DNA of 64,000 nt, taken from contig NC_092702.1 of assembly GCF_964275005.1 (NCBI RefSeq), forward strand, positions 8,480,330 through 8,544,329, in the 5' to 3' direction. Source of the stretch: Diadema setosum. Its lineage: Eukaryota > Echinodermata > Echinoidea > Diadematoida > Diadematidae. This document shows, in pieces, positions 58,380-64,000 of this stretch (the stretch's first letter is position 1; each line of letters starts with the position of its first letter). Under the pieces are notes generated by a model, which worked only from the letters and a program-made list of their open reading frames with translations, searched no databases and had not been told where the DNA came from. Position numbers and translations under genes: made by a program.

Positions 58380-59345
58380 AAAGCATACCTGTGTTCTGTC
58401 GTAGATAGATGCTGCTATACAGTTCATAGTCCAATTGCAGTCTGACTCTGACCTGGGTGAAGTTCAGCTGCAGTTGTCTGTCCCAAGGCTTGGTCAGGTT
58501 CAGCTCTCTTCAGGCCTTTGGGTGTGCAAATATAAGAACAGTTAAATACCATACAAACAGAAACATCAGATGCACAAATGGGATAGTTGGAAAATATCTG
58601 AGATGGGTGTACATCTTTATTAGAACAAGCAATAGCAACAAAATGTTCATTAATGGTTATCAATTTTGTAAGATATATTATGTGAACGACAAGTTGTAAT
58701 TGCCAGTTTTCAAAGTTTGAATCACTATGGAATGAGCCCCTGTTAGCAAATTGCAAGAGTATGGGGTAGTTTTAGTAATGAATGAGAGGGGAAATTAATA
58801 ACAAGCATTCACTTTAGATGATCAAGATAACATGATTTCTCAACTTGCTTCAATAGCTAAAAATAATGATTTAACATACCAACTGAGGATGGTGGAATAT
58901 CCATGAAAATGTCACTTGACTTTTCCATTTGCATCTTGCTCCCAGTCCTTAACTCTGAACTGGATGAAGTTCACATGTTGTCTGGTCCTTGGCTGTTTGG
59001 AGTTTATTCAATATACAAGAACAGTTAATATCTTACAAACAAAACACAGAATGCAGGACATGGGACATTAGAAAGTATATTTATGTTAGAGATGGGCGCT
59101 TAGCCTTTGCTATAACAAGCTATAGAAATCAAATTGAAAAGCCCTACCATTGATTTTGAAAGACTGAATTTACTAGTATCTACTGATAAGCTGTATATAG
59201 GACATTTCACAGTTTAAAATGATTAGCTATGTCAAATATTCTTGTTTCAAACATTGTGAGAGCATGAGGTTGTTTTCATACTAGAAAAGGGAGAGGGTAA
59301 TAACAAACAATCATAGTACATTATTAAGATAACATGATTGCTAAA
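58380..59345. repeat. Two-unit diverged tandem duplication, ~500-bp period
   Basis: 58436-58865 and 58940-59345 align in order. Both have a GGTGAAGTTCAGC / GATGAAGTTCAC start, ATATAAGAACAGTTAA / ATATACAAGAACAGTTAA, GAGATGGG, and GATAACATGATT near the end. Unrecognised; they could be a retroposed or exon-like unit duplicated locally. Confidence 0.5.
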
Positions 59346-59638
59346 GTTTGTTTCAGGAGCTTGATACATGTAGACATGCAGGTTACCCCCCCCCCCTCCC
59401 GTTCCATGATTTATCTCTTTTCAATTGGATCAGTATGCCATATTCTACAGATATTGAAATAAAAAATTGCACACAACAGTTGTTTCTAAAAGGGTCACTA
59501 TCAATTGGATAAGAATGTTTGTTTTCAATTACCAAGATGGACATTACAGCAAACATTGTTTTCAATATTTCCTAACACTATTCAACAATTTGATGAACAA
59601 ATGCAAATAATGTTGCAATTGTAGTATTTGAAAATATA

Positions 59639-59890
59639 TTCAATTCAATTCAATAGTTTATTCATTTCCATCATCAAAAAGAAAAAAAAAAGTTGAAATA
59701 ATCCAAAGTAATACAATTTTTTCATTTTTCTTAGACTCGTCTGATAAAGGATTTTTTTTTTTCAAATACAATATAAAGTATATGCACGAATGATGTCATA
59801 AAAAAGAAACAATGCACTTTGCCATAGCAACAAAAATAGTAAATAATCACAATGACGGAAAACAGTGTTCCACTAAAAATATACATATAC
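59639..59890 (-). mobile_element. CR1-type LINE 3' fragment
   Basis: On the minus strand the sequence ends with GGAAATGAATAAACTATTGA, then ATTGAATTGAA. This is the same kind of terminus as at 54165 and 8300. Only 3'UTR appears to be present. Confidence 0.5.
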
Positions 59891-61047
59891 AGATATGTTG
59901 TCTGCTAAAATAGTATTAGCTGAAATACTTGCATTCTGTTGAAGGTGACCATGCCGGTAGCTAAGTCTCGACGAGGTTCAGTAGCAGTCTAGCTGTGGAG
60001 AAGATGGACGTTCAGCATTTTGGTTCTGTGTTCAGTGAAGTTCAGCAACTGACTCTGGGCTTTGTGAGATGCAGAAGTCTGATTGTAGCAGTCTGACTGA
60101 TGTTTCATATCTAAAACTATAATTAATAATGTGAATACAAAATAGGATTAGAAAGTGTGTTTTCAAACTGTTGTTTGATTATGCAATATTTTACACACAA
60201 TGTCTAGAATCAGTATGAAATTTGAAATCAGTTCACATGTTTTTGCAGCTTAAATATATAAAGGACCTTATATTTCTTCTTTTTTTTTTGGGGGGGGGGG
60301 TGATTAAAAGACACACTTAATTTTAGTATTTGAGTCGTCTCAATTCAACATATGTAAGCCTGTAGTTTGGGGTATTAAGACTTCTTGAGGTTCTAGATCT
60401 TGTCAATAGGCATCCATGTTGCAAGGTCTACATCTACCTAAGATCTGGTAGTACCAGCTGTACTGTGGCTTCACATTCGGGTTGGTCGCAGTTACAGCCT
60501 GAGATGCAGCCACAGTCGGACTCTGATCATCAACTGTTGTCATGTCATCATGAATTAAATTGCTAAAAGAAGTTGTGTAAGCGCTACTATAGCATCGGAG
60601 TATGGACCTATAGAATCTACTAACTGCCTAGATAGATAGCACTATTTAGACGACCTATTAACTTCCTTACTGATGAGTGATAGGCCTACTGATGTTAGTG
60701 ATAATGTGTTTAATTAGATCTAGGAATACCAAGGCTAAGGGTCTGGTCTGGTTTACTTATACACCGGATAAGTAGTATCTAGGTCAGTAGGTGCTACTCG
60801 GGATCACTATACCACTGGATTCTAATGTTAGATCTATAGACATCTGGTAGTATAGCAGTAGAATTCTAGGTTCCATACCATGCCTATGATTCATTTAGGT
60901 AAACATCATTCTCTATCTAATTGCAACACATGCATTGCGATTATAGTGCTGTATGCACTTAGAATTGTTGAAGATACATGTAGCTACTACTACTAGTACT
61001 TTAGTACTAGATCTAGTCTAACCACTGTCGGACTCTCTAGATAAATC
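59891..61047. other. Intergenic, CTAG-rich stretch included
   Basis: Near 60020 it carries another AGTGAAGTTCAGCAACTG phrase. At 60460-60500 a TTCGGGTTGGTCGCAGTT segment is repeated near 61660. From about 60620 to 61040 it is unusually dense in CTAG and AGATCTA. No gene is seen. Confidence 0.35.
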
Positions 61048-61574
61048 TTACATTGGTTACCTGTAGAAAAAAGGATTATTTTCAAGATTCTGTTATTAGT
61101 ACATCATTCAGTTCATTCTTTTTCCCCAATATACATAAGTAATTCTGTTCAAAAATACAATCCGACACGAAGGCTACGTTCATCATCAGATGCATTCTTA
61201 CTCCAAACACCCAGAGTAAAACATGGGTATGGTGATCGTGCTTTTTCCGTTATGGGACCAAAATTGTGGAATCAGTTACCTCTTCAGTTAAGGGAACTGT
61301 CATCTACAGAGTCATTCAAATCCAAACTTAAAACTTATCTGTTCCTTTCATACTGATGACTGTAATTGCTGTATGTCATTAATATTGGATTAATATTGTA
61401 TTTTTAATTGATATATGTTGTATTCTTTATTTGGTATATATTTGCTTTTGTTTACCATTATCTTCTTTGTTGAAATGTTTGAATATGTATATGCATGTAA
61501 ATATATGACATTTTTTCATTTTTGAAGCGCCATGAGCACTGAAAAGTGGACCTGTGCGCTATACAAGTAGCCAC

Positions 61575-61607
<33 letters not shown>
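61048..61607 (+). mobile_element. L2-like LINE, 3' end with open ORF2 C-terminus and (ATT)n tail
   Basis: A 102-codon open frame (61048-61356) reads LHWLPVEKRIIFKILLLVHH, then YGDRAFSVMGPKLWNQLPLQ and ESFKSKLKTYLFLSY, then TGA. This is the thumb/C-terminal part of an L2/CR1-clade reverse transcriptase. A 3'UTR of about 160 bp ends GAAGCGCCATGAGCACTG ... GTGCGCTATACAAGTAGCC and then (ATT)n to about 61607. It is 5'-truncated near 61045. Confidence 0.8.
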
Positions 61608-61608
<1 letters not shown>

Positions 61609-62940
61609 CTACCGGCTCTAACCCCGGGGTACTCCCTGCAATATACATAGTGCTTCGCGTTCGGGCTGGTCGCAGTTTAGCTACACGCAGCCGCTGTCGC
61701 GCGGCTGCACCTCTATTCCTTCGCAGACGTTGTCATTTTTCAACGTGGTTGTGCGACTCCTTCATGAATATCTTTATTAATCGTGGAAAACTAAAATACA
61801 AGGAATTATCGTAATCTATGATAATCATTCAATATTCGGTATGCGATTTTTTGTTTAATTACGTCAAAAACTCACCGAAATCTGTGGCTGAAATCAGGTC
61901 TGTAAACGTCCTTATTGCTTCACTCCTCATCTGCGTGTTATTTGAATGACATTCACTCTCGTATACTACAAAGTACAACGTAGGTAGTCGGAGAGCTAGA
62001 GGTACTTCGTGAAATGGTTTTTACTTCTCCGTGAAAGTCTCTCCTTAGCTATGAGCGACTTTGGCCATTCTAAGATTTATGTGATAGCTTTTATATGATA
62101 GCTTCATGAAACGGACCCCTGGTGTAGTACGCCATGGAGCCCAACGGCGGCCATTTTAGGAAGCAAACCGCTGGATTATCGCGAGCGTCTAATACGTGAC
62201 CTATAGGAGTGAATTCTGCCTCCCCTTCATTTTCTCAGCGGTATAGCTTTGTTTAAGACCTCAAATTCCCATTTAGAAGCATCATTTACACCTAAAGATA
62301 AAAAAAATGAAGAAATGTTCATTATTTTCGAATCTGTAGTCCCTCAAAATTCGAGCTACTGAAACGCCTCTCTCTCTCTCTCTCTTTCTCTCTCTCAGGC
62401 TCCACTCTCTCGCCGCAGCTTATTCATGATTCTTAAAAGCATTTGGCTTGATTGGTTCATTAATATTCATCTATCAAATTTATGTATCCATTTGTTTTCT
62501 CTATATCATCCTGCTGGGTTTGCCTTACATTCGGTTGTACAAAATTGTTATCCAAAGGCGCCCTGCAGTTTCACATTGGTTTATACATATACATGATTAT
62601 TATGTATATCCATGAGTAACATATTGGAGAGTGAGTCAAAAAATACAGTAGGAGTCCTACATATTATCATGTAGATACAAACTCATATTATCAAATATTG
62701 AACTAAGAAGGGGAAAGAAACCCACATAACTTGCATACTCGACAAAGGCAGAAGAAGAAAAGTATAAAAAGATGAACCCATCTGCATTAATACTGTAAAC
62801 AAAAATTAATGTGGGCATTTCCTTGCGCTAAATTAAAGTCCATTATATAGCTTTACGATATTTTGAAAATCTGGAGGGGCGTAAAATTCTTTGCATGACA
62901 ATTAAGGGAGTGCGATGTACAAGATAGTAGAGTGACATCA
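61608..62940. other. Intergenic before the right-edge LINE
   Basis: Contains CG-rich sequence at 61640-61730 (CAGCCGCTGTCGCGCGGCTG), a CCGTTTCATGAA-type element part at 61990-62120 and a (CT)n tract at 62373-62395. No gene is seen. Confidence 0.35.
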
Positions 62941-63014
62941 TTATGTCTTATATATAGTTGGTTGAAAAAGATTAAATTTCTGATTGTTAAGATTTTGTCT
63001 CGCGTGAACAGAGG

Positions 63015-63653
63015 ATGAAGGATAACATGGAAGCTCTACTTGACACCCCACGTAGCGATGCATCCACTACAACATCGCATCTCCCCCATTCATCTCAAGG
63101 CAGATCGAACACGCGCCAAACATCATCATCCTCACTGCACCCGCCACCTATAAGAACTCGGCCTCAGCATTCTCATCCAATGTCCGGACATCATCCACAA
63201 TTACACAACAACAACAACTACTATCTCAACCAGCAACAACCAGCTCCATCTCATCAATACCAACCACCGAATCTTCCCAGTCATCAGACACACCCACTTG
63301 CTCTACAAAGAGGTGCCAGTGATCAACACCAATTCGGCCGACCTCACAACCAACCAACGAGAATGGCGACACCACTAATTCCACCACACATGATCTTCAA
63401 TGCACCACATCGACATCTGCGATACATGCCAAGCTGTGCTTCCGTATTGCAAACCCCACCCCCGATTCGCGATGAGTCCCCATTGATGCCAAACTTTGGT
63501 TCGCCATTAAGTCACGGGAGCCCATACTACCTCATAGGGCGTGAAAAGTGCTGTGAACCAAATCATCGTGCCTTGTCATGCAGACACACCTATCAGCTGC
63601 AATGTCGGAAATGTGCAAACTACGGCCATAAGGAAAAGTTCTGCCAATTCTAG
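63015..63653 (+). CDS. Non-LTR retrotransposon ORF1 protein with CCHC zinc knuckle
   Basis: 212 codons from ATG to TAG. The N-terminal ~160 residues are low-complexity and rich in His, Gln, Asn, Pro and Ser (LHNNNNYYLNQQQPAP). The C-terminus carries CRKCANYGHKEKFC, a perfect C-x2-C-x4-H-x4-C zinc knuckle, preceded by another Cys/His-rich stretch (KCCEPNHRALSC). Such ORF1 proteins bind the element's RNA in the retrotransposition particle. The start is chosen as the first ATG after a likely 5'UTR beginning near 62940. The stop is immediately followed, in the same frame, by the endonuclease-coding region. Confidence 0.7.
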   Translation: MKDNMEALLDTPRSDASTTTSHLPHSSQGRSNTRQTSSSSLHPPPIRTRPQHSHPMSGHHPQLHNNNNYYLNQQQPAPSHQYQPPNLPSHQTHPLALQRGASDQHQFGRPHNQPTRMATPLIPPHMIFNAPHRHLRYMPSCASVLQTPPPIRDESPLMPNFGSPLSHGSPYYLIGREKCCEPNHRALSCRHTYQLQCRKCANYGHKEKFCQF

Positions 63654-64000
63654 GTCCTTGGCCAAGAAGAGAGAGCCAATGAAGATTACGCTGACTCTGG
63701 ACGCATCCCCACTCAGGTATTAGAACGGAAAACAATTTATCTCAAAGATAGTAATGACGATTTCACTGATGAGTATAGTAAATGTTGTGCTAATTTATCA
63801 AAATGTAAGGGGTTAAAACTTGGTCACATAAATGTACGAAGTTTGTTTGATAAACTGGATGAAGTCCGATTTATGTTATCAAAAATTAAGCTCGATATCT
63901 TATGTATATCTGAAACATGGCTGCATGACAGAATACAAGATAATCTAATTCAAATCCCCGATTATACGGTAATAAGACAAGATAGACGAAATAATCGGCG
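63654..64000 (+). CDS. APE-type endonuclease start of the same non-LTR retrotransposon (partial)
   Basis: The frame stays open from the codon after the ORF1 TAG to the window edge (115 full codons). After a ~50-residue linker it reads LKLGHINVRSLFDKLDEV, then LDILCISETWLHDRIQDN and DYTVIRQDRR. This is the N-terminal part of the apurinic-type endonuclease (conserved N in strand 1, E-T-W of the catalytic centre) that nicks target DNA in CR1/L2/Jockey-type LINEs. No in-frame ATG occurs between the TAG and the endonuclease core. Reverse transcriptase would lie beyond the right edge. Confidence 0.75.

Overview
This is animal nuclear DNA: spliced genes with GT/AG introns, about 60% A+T, and a very dense load of mobile elements. 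The protein-coding genes, a deuterostome-style tRNA-derived SINE, CR1/L2-like LINEs and abundant TTAA-type MITEs suggest a marine invertebrate deuterostome, most likely an echinoderm. That placement is inference; no species marker was identified.

Three host genes were resolved exon by exon from reading frame, splice sites and family resemblance. (1) The first two coding exons of a TTC1-like TPR co-chaperone gene lie on the minus strand (289-2561) and run off the left edge. (2) A complete seven-exon DENND10 (FAM45A) gene lies on the plus strand (16147-26588), giving 349 codons with every exon phase consistent. (3) A complete MAP9-like microtubule-associated protein gene lies on the minus strand (34484-44208). 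It is dominated by a 1.5-kb exon encoding a disordered, charged region with about eleven short LLD/LLG motifs. An isolated terminal exon of an SLC17-type anion transporter (11672-11875, minus) sits among transposons with no partner exons visible.

The rest is mostly mobile DNA. At 4.9-8.3 kb there is a composite inverted-repeat element and a decayed CR1-like LINE. A 2.6-kb element with hairpin ends lies at 13.2-15.8 kb. DENND10 intron 1 (16.5-21.5 kb) contains a roughly 4.9-kb inverted-repeat-bounded block carrying 11 copies of an oriented 16-mer (TGTCACCTCCGAAACA), eight of them preceded by GTTAAC or a one-base variant. Several MITE families recur: a fold-back family (968, 18530, 29819), a second TTAA family (23683, 46770, 56083), a Tigger-like element (28291) and a TGCCCCAG-ended element (30417). 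Three elements ending in a 'cctccg' type terminus lie at 33.6, 35.1 and 40.2 kb. A tRNA-derived SINE lies at 43.1 kb.

Between 52.9 and 54.06 kb is a tandem array of about 170-bp units, each carrying an RFX X-box palindrome; it lies about 8 kb upstream of MAP9. The right end (62.9-64.0 kb) is the 5' part of an APE-type non-LTR retrotransposon. Its ORF1, with a CCHC zinc knuckle, is separated from the in-frame endonuclease domain by a single TAG. Between genes I saw no other coding sequence I could support.
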